Shown piece after piece: positions 43,684 to 52,297 of a stretch of DNA of 64,000 nt. Within the stretch, counting starts at the first letter, position 1, and each line of letters opens with the position of its first letter. The notes under the pieces were generated by a model. That model had not been told where the DNA came from. It was given only the letters and a program-made list of their open reading frames with translations, and did no database searches. A program made the position numbers and the translations under genes. This stretch comes from Pimelobacter simplex (GTDB lineage Bacteria; Actinomycetota; Actinomycetes; Propionibacteriales; Nocardioidaceae), in assembly GCA_016803235.1 (NCBI GenBank), contig JADCLI010000003.1:1-64000 (forward strand). Direction: 5' to 3'.

Positions 43684-45108
43684 GTGCAGTGGTTGCAGCG
43701 AGCAGTGGGACTGCTCATTCTCGGGACGGCGCTGGCGGGAGCCGGCTTGTTGTGGTGGTCGGTGTCGGACACCGTCCACGGTCGGGCGGAGCCGTCCGAC
43801 GGGCTCGTGCTCGGGGTGTGGCACGTGCTCTACGACACCGAGGCCCCGACCGTGCCGACGCTGGCCGCGGCCGGCGGCCTGGCGCTGCTCTTCGCCGCGG
43901 GTGTCGCGACGCTCGAGCGGCGCATCGCCAACAAGGCCCGGCGCAGCGACGACGGGAAGCAGCTCCCCCTGTCCCCCCGCCACGTGATGGCCGAGACCCG
44001 GGGCGTCTTCCACGGCGAGGTCACGCTGACCGTCCTCGTGCCCGCCCACAACGAGGCCCAGGGCATCGCGGCCACGCTCCACTCGCTCTCCGCCCAGTCG
44101 CACGCCCCCGAGCGGATCATCGTCGTGGCGGACAACTGCACCGACGACACCGTCGCCATCGCGCGCCGCTGCGGCGCCGAGGTGATCGAGAGCGTCGACA
44201 ACGTCCACAAGAAGGCGGGGGCGCTCAACCAGGCGCTGGCCCGGATCCTGCCCACCCAGGGTGAGAACGACCTGGTGATGGTGATGGACGCCGACACCGT
44301 GCTCGACGACGGCTTCCTCGCCTCGGTCGTGCGCCGGATGACCGACGACCGCGCCCTGATGGCGGTCGGCGGCCTGTTCTACGGCGAGGACGGCAAGGGG
44401 CTGATCGGCCAGTTCCAGCGCAACGAGTACACCCGCTACGCCCGCGACCTGCGCCGCCGCCGCGGCCGGGTGTTCGTGCTGACCGGCACGGCCACCGTGT
44501 TCCGCCCGCGCGCCCTGCGCACGGTCGCCGCCGAGCGCGGCAAGCTGCTGCCCGGCGTACCCGGCGACGTCTACGACACCCTCGTCCTCACCGAGGACAA
44601 CGAGATCACCCTCGCCCTCAAGTCGCTCGGCGGCCTGATCCTCTCGCCCTCCGACTGCACCGTCGTGACCGAGGTGATGCCGACCTGGCGCACCCTGTGG
44701 GCCCAGCGGCTGCGCTGGCAGCGCGGCGCGCTGGAGAACCTCGGCGAGTACGGCCTGCGACCCTCGACCTTCCGCTACTGGGCCCAGCAGCTCGGCATCG
44801 GGTACGGCGTGATCGCGCTGTTCGCCTACCTGTTCCTGATGCTGCTCATGGCGCTCTCCTTCGACAGCTGGGTGTGGTTCCCGTTCTGGCTCGGCACCGG
44901 CCTGATCTTCACGATCGAGCGGATCGCGACCGTGTGGCGCGGCGGCTGGCGCGCCCGGATCCTCGCCGCGACCCTGTTCCCGGAGCTCTTCTACGCCCTG
45001 TTCCTCGACATCGTCTACCTCAAGGGGATCATCGACATGTCCCTCGGCCGCAACGCCCAGTGGGGCGAGCACGCCGCGGCGCCCGCGCGGCAGAAGGTGG
45101 ACGCATGA
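43684..45108 (+). CDS. processive family-2 glycosyltransferase (membrane)
   Basis: A 474-residue cellulose-synthase-like GT2 enzyme. Two N-terminal helices (residues 5-25, 58-75), then the GT-A domain with TVLVPAHNEAQGIAATLHSL, DAD at 202-204, a TEDNEITLALKSLGG acid, and the processive motif QRLRW in WRTLWAQRLRWQRGALENLG; C-terminal helices follow (GYGVIALFAYLFLMLLMALS). It probably polymerises a surface polysaccharide such as a poly-N-acetylglucosamine or beta-glucan. Start: GTG with GGAAGGGG upstream. Divergent from a c-di-GMP protein 145 bp away, and coupled by ATGA to the small protein at 45105. Confidence 0.88.
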   Translation: MQWLQRAVGLLILGTALAGAGLLWWSVSDTVHGRAEPSDGLVLGVWHVLYDTEAPTVPTLAAAGGLALLFAAGVATLERRIANKARRSDDGKQLPLSPRHVMAETRGVFHGEVTLTVLVPAHNEAQGIAATLHSLSAQSHAPERIIVVADNCTDDTVAIARRCGAEVIESVDNVHKKAGALNQALARILPTQGENDLVMVMDADTVLDDGFLASVVRRMTDDRALMAVGGLFYGEDGKGLIGQFQRNEYTRYARDLRRRRGRVFVLTGTATVFRPRALRTVAAERGKLLPGVPGDVYDTLVLTEDNEITLALKSLGGLILSPSDCTVVTEVMPTWRTLWAQRLRWQRGALENLGEYGLRPSTFRYWAQQLGIGYGVIALFAYLFLMLLMALSFDSWVWFPFWLGTGLIFTIERIATVWRGGWRARILAATLFPELFYALFLDIVYLKGIIDMSLGRNAQWGEHAAAPARQKVDA

Positions 45109-45326
45109 ACGCCCCGCTGCTCTCCACGCTCGGCATCCTCTTCCCCGAGTCGCTGGTCCGTACCCACGCGTTCGCCGTGCTCGCCGCGTTCGTCGCGATC
45201 AACACGATGGTCTACGTGACGCTCTCGGTCGCCAAGGCGCTGCCGAAGGTCTGGGTGCGCGACTACCTGCCGCGCGGGTACGAGCGGGCCGAGACGCGCA
45301 GCATCCATCCCGACGGCGACCGCTGA
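45105..45326 (+). CDS. small membrane partner of the glycosyltransferase
   Basis: A 73-residue protein with one helix (THAFAVLAAFVAINTMVYVT) and a basic, cytoplasmic C-terminus (VRDYLPRGYERAETRSIHPD). Unknown family. The four-base overlap with the glycosyltransferase stop means coupled translation, so it is likely a subunit or accessory protein, as small membrane partners are common in synthase-dependent polysaccharide systems. Confidence 0.7.
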   Translation: MNAPLLSTLGILFPESLVRTHAFAVLAAFVAINTMVYVTLSVAKALPKVWVRDYLPRGYERAETRSIHPDGDR

Positions 45327-45333
45327 CCTCCGC

Positions 45334-45978
45334 TCAGTACTCCAGAACCTCCAGCCACTCCCCCAGCGCAGCGACCGCACCGGCCGACACCCCGTGCCCA
45401 CCGGCGTCACGCCACGTGGTGGTGACCGAGCCGGCGTCGCCGGCCAGGTAGGTCCAGGTGGCGTCGAGCAGCTCCCGCGGGATGACCGTGTCGGCGTCGC
45501 CCTGCGCGACGAAGACGGGTACGCCGGCCAGCCGGCCCGGCGTGACGGGCACGCCCGCGTCGAAGGGCAGCGTGCCGTGCAGGATCGCGGCACCCGCGAA
45601 CCGGCCGGGGTGGGCGAGCACCAGCCCACCGGCGAAGGCCGCACCACCGCTGAACCCGACCAGCACGACCGGCCGGCCCCCGCGACCATCGGTTCCCGCG
45701 GGGTGCTCGGCGTCGAGCCAGGTCCGGAACCAGGCCATCGTCTCGGCCAGCGAGGCAGCCACGGGGCGGCCGATGCCGCGGTTGGCGAACCACGCGTAGC
45801 CGCCGCCCTCGGCGATCGGCGCCCGGACGGCGACGTACGACGGCCCGGTGGGCAGGTGGTCGACGAGGCCGACGATCGACGCCTCGTCGGCGCCGCGGCC
45901 GTGCAGCAGGACGACGACGGGCGCGCCCGGGTCTGCACTGCCGCGGCGGAGCACGACGGGCTCGGGGAAGGAGGTCAT
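45334..45978 (-). CDS. phospholipase/carboxylesterase-type alpha/beta hydrolase
   Basis: A 214-residue serine hydrolase of the YpfH/carboxylesterase group: PVVVLLHGRGADEASIVGLV (oxyanion), VVLVGFSGGAAFAGGLVLAH (nucleophile elbow GFSGG), VAQGDADTVIP with the Asp, and DAGGHGVSAGAV with the His. All triad residues are in place. Substrate unknown. A TACTCT box lies six bases before the ATG (leaderless), next to a small palindrome, facing the hydratase gene at 46028. Confidence 0.85.
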   Translation of the reverse strand: MTSFPEPVVLRRGSADPGAPVVVLLHGRGADEASIVGLVDHLPTGPSYVAVRAPIAEGGGYAWFANRGIGRPVAASLAETMAWFRTWLDAEHPAGTDGRGGRPVVLVGFSGGAAFAGGLVLAHPGRFAGAAILHGTLPFDAGVPVTPGRLAGVPVFVAQGDADTVIPRELLDATWTYLAGDAGSVTTTWRDAGGHGVSAGAVAALGEWLEVLEY

Positions 45979-45984
45979 GCACGA

Positions 45985-46004
45985 AGAGTACTTGAAAGTT
46001 CAAC
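45985..46004 (-). promoter_or_regulatory. leaderless promoter with MarR-like palindrome
   Basis: Minus-strand -10 TACTCT (45990-45985), six bases, ATG 45978. Immediately upstream is TTGAA-AG-TTCAA (45992-46003), flanked by A/C and C/T positions that make a nearly symmetric 16-mer, the general shape of MarR-family operators. No marR gene is adjacent, so the regulator would act from elsewhere. Confidence 0.45.
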
Positions 46005-46027
46005 TAGATAGGAGGGATGATGGCTCG

Positions 46028-46804
46028 GTGACCCTCGATCCCGCCGCAGCAGCAGCCACCCTCGCGCAGGCCCGGGCCACGCGCACCCCGATCCGGGCCT
46101 TCACCGCGACCGACCCCGTCCTCGACGCCGCCTGGGCCTACGCCACCCAGGACCACGACCGCGCGGCCCGAACGGCCGCCGGCGAGGTGACGATCGGCGC
46201 CAAGCTGGGGCTGACCAGCCCCGCCAAGCAGGCGCGGATGGGCGTCGCCGAGCCGGTGATCGGGTTCCTCACCGACGCGATGCGCCTCGAGCCCGGCGCG
46301 GTCGCCGCCGCGCTCCCCCGGTGGATCCAGCCGCGGATCGAGCCCGAGATCGCGTTCGTCCTGGGCCGGCCGGTCGGCTCCCGGATCACCCCTGCGGCGG
46401 CCCGTGACGCCGTCGCCGGCGTCGGGATCGCGGCCGAGATCATCGACTCGCGCTACGCCGACTACCGGTTCCGGTTCGCCGACGTCGTCGCCGACAACAC
46501 CAGCGGCGCCGGGGTGCTCCTCGGCGACCTGCGCCCCGCAGCCGACCTGCCCGACCTCACCCCCCTCCGCTGCGAGGTCAGCGTCGACGGCGAGGTCCGG
46601 CACGAGGCGACCGGCGCCGCCATCCTCGGCGACCCGTACGCCGCCCTCGTGCGCCTCTCCCACCACCTCGAGGCCCGCGGCGAGACCCTTCCCGCCGGGG
46701 CACTCGTGCTCGCCGGCGCCCTCACCGACGCGGAGCCCCTCGTCCCCGGCAGCAGCTACCGGCTCGCGATCGAGGAGCTCGGCACGGTCCAGGTCGACGC
46801 GTGA
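46028..46804 (+). CDS. 2-oxopent-4-enoate hydratase/FAH-family protein
   Basis: A 258-residue protein of the fumarylacetoacetate hydrolase superfamily, hydratase branch (MhpD/HpaH/XylJ-like). Seen: VTIGAKLGLTSPAKQARMGV, EPVIGFLTDAMRLEPGAV, IQPRIEPEIAFVLGRPVGSR with metal-binding acids, IAAEIIDSRYADYRFRFADV and DNTSGAGVLLGD. It would hydrate a dienoate from aromatic ring cleavage, but no dioxygenase is nearby. GTG start taken; an upstream ATG at 45978 would extend it through the divergent promoter. GATGAT six bases before the GTG is a weak -10. Confidence 0.82.
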   Translation: MTLDPAAAAATLAQARATRTPIRAFTATDPVLDAAWAYATQDHDRAARTAAGEVTIGAKLGLTSPAKQARMGVAEPVIGFLTDAMRLEPGAVAAALPRWIQPRIEPEIAFVLGRPVGSRITPAAARDAVAGVGIAAEIIDSRYADYRFRFADVVADNTSGAGVLLGDLRPAADLPDLTPLRCEVSVDGEVRHEATGAAILGDPYAALVRLSHHLEARGETLPAGALVLAGALTDAEPLVPGSSYRLAIEELGTVQVDA

Positions 46805-46808
46805 CCGG

Positions 46809-48745
46809 TCACGGCACCGGGGCCGCCGACGTGCGCGCAGGTACGCCGGCCGCCCCCGCAGCCGAGGCGAACAGCCAGCCGTAGAACGCGAGCAGGCCGA
46901 GCCAGGAGGCGATGACGAGGCCGTACATCGTGGTCCACAGCCACACGGGGACGTCGGGCTTGCGCTCGCGCTGGAGCATGAACGGCTCGTGCACGAACGC
47001 GACGTCGGTGTCGTCCTCGACCTGGACCAGGCCGGCGCCCGGGCCGGTGATGGCGGGGTCCGCCGGCATGTGCACCGGGATCGAGACCAGGGTCCGCAGC
47101 GGCAGGTGGAGGCGGACCAGCACCTTCCAGTCGCCGTAGAGCGGCAGCGGCTCCGCGCTGCGGTACTCCCCCGCCCGCCCGGTCGGCTCCATCGCGACGC
47201 TGAGCACGCCGTCGCCGAGCTGCTGCGACTCCGGCTCCCGCTTGCCCTGGTAGGCCAGCGCTGCGAACCAGATCGCGTCGTCGACCTCGTCGGGGTCGGT
47301 CCGCACCGTCACGACCGCGGTGCAGCCCTGGGCGCCGATGCAGTCGTCGCCGTAGGAGACGTGGCCCATGATCACGCCGGTCCCCTCGACCGGCCGGTAC
47401 GTCGTGCGGCACTCCTCGCCGTCGCACTCCTTGACCACGTCGACCTCGCCGGCGCCGGCGGGAGCGGCGAAGACCGCCATCAGCGCGATGAACACCAGCG
47501 TGCCCGCCGTACCGACCCAGCGGGCGCGGTCCGGGCCGGAGACGCTGCCCGGCTCCGTGCTCGGGCCGAAGCCGCCGATCCGCTCGACGTGCCGGGCGAA
47601 CGACCAGCCGAGCAGGCCTCCGCCGACCCCGGCGACGCCGCCGACCGCCAGCATCAAGGGCAGCTGCGAGGTCTCCGGCGGCAGCGGGTAGGGCAGGAAC
47701 AGGTCCATCCACCACCACTCGGTGGCCAGCCCGATCGTGCCGGCGAGCAGTCCGGCGACCGCGGCGAAGCCCGGCCCCCGCTCGCGCCAGACCAGCGCGA
47801 GCAGCTCGATGCACACCGCCGGGCCGAGGAACAGCAGCCAGTGGGCCCGGTGGATGTCGGGCACCGGCAGCGTGATCGCGTAGATCAGCACCCGGATGCC
47901 GACGTAGGTCCCCCAGGTGACCAGGGCGCCGCCCCGGCCGTAGAAGACGCGACCGCCGACGAAGATCCAGCCGGTCAGGAAGCCGGAGATGATGAACAGC
48001 GTGGTCGCCGGGAACTGCGGCACCCCGAGGTCGAACTCCATCAGGAAGGCCACCGGGATGATGCACAGCCCGAGCACCACGGTCATCACCAGCCGGGTCG
48101 CCCTCCCCCGGAGCGGCGGGTGGCCGACCTGCGCTGCCTCGGCGTACAGCAGCGGCAGCGCCAGCACGCAGGTCACCGCGCCGCCGATCATCATCACGTG
48201 GGTCGGGCCCCACTCGGTGACGTCCTGACCGAACAGACGGTGCCACACGTCGTCGGCGGGAAGCCGGCCGCCGCGATCAGGCCCGCGCCGAGCAGCACCA
48301 TCGTGCCCATCGGCACCCGCCACGTCGGCGCCAGCTTGACGGTACGACGCGGCAGCGGAGCCTTCGCGAGGCCCGCGGAGATCACGCCGGCGGCCAGGAA
48401 CCCGAAGATGCCGAACATGATCGGGAAGTGCGACGGGTTGGCCAGCGGCCCTTCGTCGCGCCCGTTCTGCATGTGGATCGGGACGTCCCAGTAGACACCG
48501 AACGCGCACGCGATCAGGGAGAGCAGCGCCAGGTATCCCGGCAGCCCCGCCCACCGCGGCAGGCCGTCGAGCGCGGACACCCGGTCGGCGAGCCGGCCGA
48601 TGACGGTGGGCTTCCCGTCGCGCTCGCGCAGGAGGAAGATCCCGAGCGGGACGTAGATCGCGGCGAAGGCGCCGGCGGCGATCAGGACCTGGTCCAGCGC
48701 GGCGCCGCCGGCCGGCGGCGCGGTGGGTTCAACGACGAGGAGCAT
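46809..48745 (-). pseudogene. polytopic membrane protein, frameshifted
   Basis: Two overlapping frames make one protein of about 645 residues. The N-terminal part from the ATG at 48745 (GGAGGT nine bases upstream) has helices such as VLIAAGAFAAIYVPLGIFLL and ends LLGAGLIAAAGFP. The C-terminal part resumes in another frame at ADDVWHRLFGQDVTEWGPTH, continues with about seven helices, then an outside domain with cysteines (VVKECDGEEC, DDCIGAQGC) and a last helix (TTMYGLVIASWLGLLAFYGW). Adding one base in the CCC run near 48258-48260 restores the frame. It may be a real lesion or an assembly error. Family unknown. Confidence 0.75.
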
Positions 48746-48912
48746 GACGACGTACCTCCGGTAGGGGTGGGCATGACGTTACTCGTCGTCACAGGTACCT
48801 GAACAGCGTGACGTGCGCGACGTCCGCCGAGGCGCCCGGACGGCGGACGGCGAATGTGGACACGTGTCAGGTCAACCTCACCCTTCTGCCCCCAACGATC
48901 CGGTGATGTGTC

Positions 48913-48974
48913 TATGATGTGCGATGTCGGGCCGCGACCGACCCCCCCAGAGGTCGCGGCCCGGCGCCTTTTTT
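48913..48974 (+). terminator. orphan -10 box plus perfect intrinsic terminator
   Basis: TATGAT (48913-48918) is a near-consensus -10. Ten bases on, CGGGCCGCGACC (48928-48939) and GGTCGCGGCCCG (48952-48963) form a perfect 12-bp stem with a 12-base loop, followed by T6 (48969-48974). No plus-strand gene ends nearby; the nearest lies 2 kb upstream and is separated by an opposing gene. A leaderless 37-codon frame also starts at an ATG at 48924. Confidence 0.65.
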
Positions 48975-48980
48975 CACCGC

Positions 48981-49016
48981 CCCGTCGTCGTGCGAGCCTG
49001 CGAGCACGACGACGGG
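48981..49016. repeat. 13-bp perfect inverted repeat
   Basis: CCCGTCGTCGTGC (48981-48993) and GCACGACGACGGG (49004-49016), ten-base loop. Follows the terminator directly. On the minus strand it lies downstream of glnE and could slow or stop that transcript, though no T tract follows it there. Confidence 0.7.
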
Positions 49017-49027
49017 TCAGGCGGGGA

Positions 49028-49080
49028 GGTCGAGTAGTGCCGCGACCGAGGAACGAGGTCGCGACGCGCGTAGCGAGACC
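49028..49080. repeat. REP-like element in inverse orientation
   Basis: Runs from GGTCGAGTAG to GCGAGACC. Inside, CGCGACC (49041-49047) and GGTCGCG (49057-49063) form a hairpin. The GTCGAGTAG core is the complement of the CTACTCGAC core in the tandem units that follow, so this is a related element turned around. Confidence 0.55.
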
Positions 49081-49090
49081 AGGGGAGGCG

Positions 49091-49361
49091 TCTCGATACG
49101 CCGCTCGCTGGCGCTCGCGCCTACTCGACGAACTCAGGCGAGGCGTCTCGATACGCCGCTCGCTGGCGCTCGCGCCTACTCGACGAACTCAGGCGAGGCG
49201 TCTCGATACGCCGCTCGCTGGCGCTCGCGCCTACTCGACGAACTCAGGTGAGGCGTCTCGATACGCCGCTCGCTGGCGCTCGCGCCTACTCGACGAACTC
49301 AGGCGAGGCGCCTCGATACGCCGCTCGCCGGCGCTCGCGGGCTGCTCGACGAGCTCGAGGA
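49091..49361. repeat. five tandem 55-bp units (REP-like)
   Basis: Units begin at 49091, 49146, 49201, 49256 and 49311, an exact 55-bp period. Four are almost identical (one G/T change is visible); the fifth has diverged, for example CCTCGATACG for TCTCGATACG and GGGCTGCTCGACGAGCTC near its end. Each unit has CTCGATACG, a GCGCTCGC-rich palindromic middle and CTACTCGACGA. The array ends exactly at the glnE stop codon. There are no spacers, so it is not a CRISPR. Confidence 0.9.
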
Positions 49362-52280
49362 CTACTCCCAGAAGACCCGGTCCACCACGGCGTGCGCGTG
49401 CCGGGTCACCCGCAGGTAGTCGTCGAGCAGCCGGTCGGTCTCGGTCAGCTGGTAGCCGAGGATGCCGGCGACCGCGCGGCGCTCGAGCACCGCGCGCGGG
49501 AACTCGTCGCCGGCCCGGCCGCGGGCGAGCAGGACCGCGTTGCGGACCCGGGTCGCCAGCCGCCAGGAGGCGCCGAGGGTGAGCGCGTCGTCGTGCGTGA
49601 TCAGCTCGGCCTCGGCGGCGGCGCTGAGCGCGGCCAGGGTCTGGGTGGTGCGGAGGCCGGGGACCTCGGCGCCGTGGCGCAGCTGCAGCAGCTGGACGGT
49701 CCACTCGATGTCGGCCAGTCCCCCGCGCCCGAGCTTGAGGTGCAGGGCAGGGTCGGCGCCGCGCGGGAGCCGCTCCTTGTCGACGCGGCCCTTGATCCGG
49801 CGCACCTCGACGACGTCGTCGCGGGTGAGCCCGCCGGCCGGGTAGCGCAGCGGGTCGACGAGGGCGGTGAACCGCTCGCGCAGGCCGGGGTCGCCGACCA
49901 CGGCGTCGGCCCGCAGCAGCGCCTGGGCCTCCCAGACGTGCGACCACTTGGCGTAGTAGGCGGCGTACGCGTCGAGGGTGCGGACCAGCGGGCCCTGGCG
50001 GCCCTCGGGACGCAGGTCGGCGTCGACGACGAGCGCCGGGTCCGGCCCGGGCACGGCGAGCACCCGGCGCACCTCCTCGGCGACCAGGCGCGCGAAGGTC
50101 GTCGCCTCGTGGCTGTCGGCGCCCTCGACCGGGTCGTGCACGAACAGCACGTCCGCGTCGCTGCCGTAGGACAGCTCGAAGCCGCCGTACCGGCCCATCG
50201 CGACGATCGCCATCCGGGTGGGGGCGTCGTCGAGGCCGCGGGACCGGGCGGTCGACGCGATCGCGCCGTGCAGGGTGGCCTCGAGGGTGGCGTCCGTGAG
50301 CCGGGTCAGCGCGAAGCCGACGTCGGCAACGTCGATCAGGCCGAGCACGTCGCCGGCGGCGATGCGCAGCAGCTCGCGGCGGCGGACGGCGCGCACGGCA
50401 CGCACGCCCTTCTCGAAGCCCTCCTGGCGTCCGCCGGTCGCCAGCATCTCCTCGGTGAGCGCGGCCGACCCGAGCGGGTGGAGGTCGCCGCCGAGCAGCC
50501 GGACACCGGCCGGCTCCCGCTCCAGCAGGTCGGTGCAGTAGCGGGAGGTGGCCAGCAGGTGAGCGAGCCGCTCCGCGGCCTCGCCCTCGTCGCGCAGGGT
50601 GGAGAGGTACCACGGTGTGCGGCCCAGGGCCTCGCTGATCCGGCGGAACCCGAACAGGCCGCCGTCCGGGTCGGGGCACTCGGCGAACCACTGCAGCATC
50701 GCGGGGAGCAGGGTGCGCTGGATGGCGGCGGTGCGGCTCACGCCGCTGGTCAGCGCCTCGAGGTTGCGCAGCGCGGCCCCCGGGTCGGCGTACCCGAGGG
50801 CGGAGAGGCGGGCGCCGGCGGCCTCGGAGGACAGCCGGACCTCGTCGGCGCCGATGCGGGCGACGGCGGTGAGCAGCGGCCGGTAGAAGATCTTCTGGTG
50901 CAGCCGGCTGACCTCGCGGCGGTGGTCCTGCCAGGTCTCCTCGAGCAGCTTCTGCGACTCCTTGAAGAACCCGAGGCTGCGCCCCAGCCGCCTCAGCGCG
51001 GCCTCGTCGGCCGGCACGACGTGCGTGCGCTGCAGCCGGTGCAGCTGGATCCGGTGCTCGAGCTGGCGCAGGAACGCGTAGGCGCGGTGCAGCGCCTCGC
51101 CGTCCTCGCGGCCGATGTAGCCGCCCTCGGTGAGCCGGGCCAGCGCGCTCAGCGTCGTGGGCGGGCGGATCGACTCGTCGGCACGGCCGTGGACCAGCTG
51201 GAGGAGCTGCACGGCGAACTCGACGTCGCGCAGCCCGCCGGCGCCGAGCTTGAGCTGGCGGTCGGCCTCCCGCGCCGGGATGTGGTCGAGGACCCGGCGT
51301 CGCATCGCACGCGCGGCGTCGACGAAGCCGTCGCGGTCGGCCGCCGTCCACACCATGGGCGCGACCATGTCGACGAACTCGCGCCCCAGTGCCAGGTCGC
51401 CGGCGACGGGGCGCGCCTTGAGCAGCGCCTGGAACTCCCACGGCTCGGCCCACCGTTCGTAGTAGCTCTGGTGGCTCGCCACGGTGCGGCTCAGCGGGCC
51501 GGCCTTGCCCTCGGGACGCAGTGCCGCGTCGACCGGCCAGATCGTGCCCTCGGCGGTGTGGTCGGCGCAGACCTGCATCAGCTGCGCGGCCAGCCGGGCC
51601 GCCACCCGCTCGTCGCCCTCGTGGACGAAGAGCACGTCGACGTCGGAGACGTAGTTGAGCTCGTGACCGCCGCACTTGCCCATCGCGATCACCGCCAGCC
51701 GTACGCCGGCTGCCGGCTCCCCGATCCGGGCCCTGGCCACGACCAGCGCGGCGTCCAGGGTGCCGGCGGCGAGGTCGGACAGCTCGGCCGCGGCGTCGTC
51801 GACGCCGAGGTGGTGGGTCAGGTCGCGGGCCGCGAGCCGCAGCAGGTGCCGCCGGTACTCGACGCGCAGGGCGTCGACCGCCTCCTGGTCCGGCCGGTCG
51901 GCGACGGCCTCGATGAGCGAGGCCCGCACCGCCCAGGCCGCGGGTCGGGTGGACCCGAGCCCGGGGTCGGCGAGCTCGCGCCACTGCGCGGGGTGGGTCG
52001 CCAGGTGGTCGGCCAGCGCGGCGCTCGCGCCGAGGACGCAGAGCAGCCGCATCGCCGTACCCTCGTCGTCGCGGACGGCGGCGAGCAGCTCGGCCCGGTC
52101 GTCCACCGCGTCGGCCAGTCGCACCAGCCCGTGCAGCGCGGCGTCCGGGTCGGCCGTGCGGCCGAGCAGCGCGAGCAGGTCCGTGCTGCCGGGCCCGAGC
52201 TGCGCCAGGTCCGCGACCGCGCGATCGAGGTCGACGAACCCGAGCCGGAGCAGCTCGGTGCGCTGCGACGCCCGGTTCAC
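49362..52280 (-). CDS. glnE: bifunctional glutamine synthetase adenylyltransferase/deadenylase
   Basis: A 972-residue GlnE with two nucleotidyltransferase domains: AVIAMGKCGGHELNYVSDVD (about residues 197-216) and AIVAMGRYGGFELSYGSDAD in the C-terminal half, each with its linked helical domain (ADRQLKLGAGGLRDVEFAVQ and LHLKLGRGGLADIEWTVQLL). It attaches or removes AMP on glutamine synthetase according to nitrogen status. The GTG start lies 17 bases after the glnA stop, so it can be read from the glnA transcript. The upstream open frame is a shadow of glnA. A repeat array begins at its stop codon. Confidence 0.95.
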   Translation of the reverse strand: MNRASQRTELLRLGFVDLDRAVADLAQLGPGSTDLLALLGRTADPDAALHGLVRLADAVDDRAELLAAVRDDEGTAMRLLCVLGASAALADHLATHPAQWRELADPGLGSTRPAAWAVRASLIEAVADRPDQEAVDALRVEYRRHLLRLAARDLTHHLGVDDAAAELSDLAAGTLDAALVVARARIGEPAAGVRLAVIAMGKCGGHELNYVSDVDVLFVHEGDERVAARLAAQLMQVCADHTAEGTIWPVDAALRPEGKAGPLSRTVASHQSYYERWAEPWEFQALLKARPVAGDLALGREFVDMVAPMVWTAADRDGFVDAARAMRRRVLDHIPAREADRQLKLGAGGLRDVEFAVQLLQLVHGRADESIRPPTTLSALARLTEGGYIGREDGEALHRAYAFLRQLEHRIQLHRLQRTHVVPADEAALRRLGRSLGFFKESQKLLEETWQDHRREVSRLHQKIFYRPLLTAVARIGADEVRLSSEAAGARLSALGYADPGAALRNLEALTSGVSRTAAIQRTLLPAMLQWFAECPDPDGGLFGFRRISEALGRTPWYLSTLRDEGEAAERLAHLLATSRYCTDLLEREPAGVRLLGGDLHPLGSAALTEEMLATGGRQEGFEKGVRAVRAVRRRELLRIAAGDVLGLIDVADVGFALTRLTDATLEATLHGAIASTARSRGLDDAPTRMAIVAMGRYGGFELSYGSDADVLFVHDPVEGADSHEATTFARLVAEEVRRVLAVPGPDPALVVDADLRPEGRQGPLVRTLDAYAAYYAKWSHVWEAQALLRADAVVGDPGLRERFTALVDPLRYPAGGLTRDDVVEVRRIKGRVDKERLPRGADPALHLKLGRGGLADIEWTVQLLQLRHGAEVPGLRTTQTLAALSAAAEAELITHDDALTLGASWRLATRVRNAVLLARGRAGDEFPRAVLERRAVAGILGYQLTETDRLLDDYLRVTRHAHAVVDRVFWE

Positions 52281-52297
52281 GACAAGCCCGGCCAGGC

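Noticed and set aside
43539..43772. N-terminal extension of 78 residues for the PAS-GGDEF-EAL protein
   Set aside because: The extension is Arg/Ser/Pro-rich and would overlap the start of the divergent glycosyltransferase; the PAS fold begins right after the chosen ATG.
49091..49361. CRISPR array
   Set aside because: The 55-bp units are contiguous with no unique spacers and no cas genes; they are tandem REP-like repeats.
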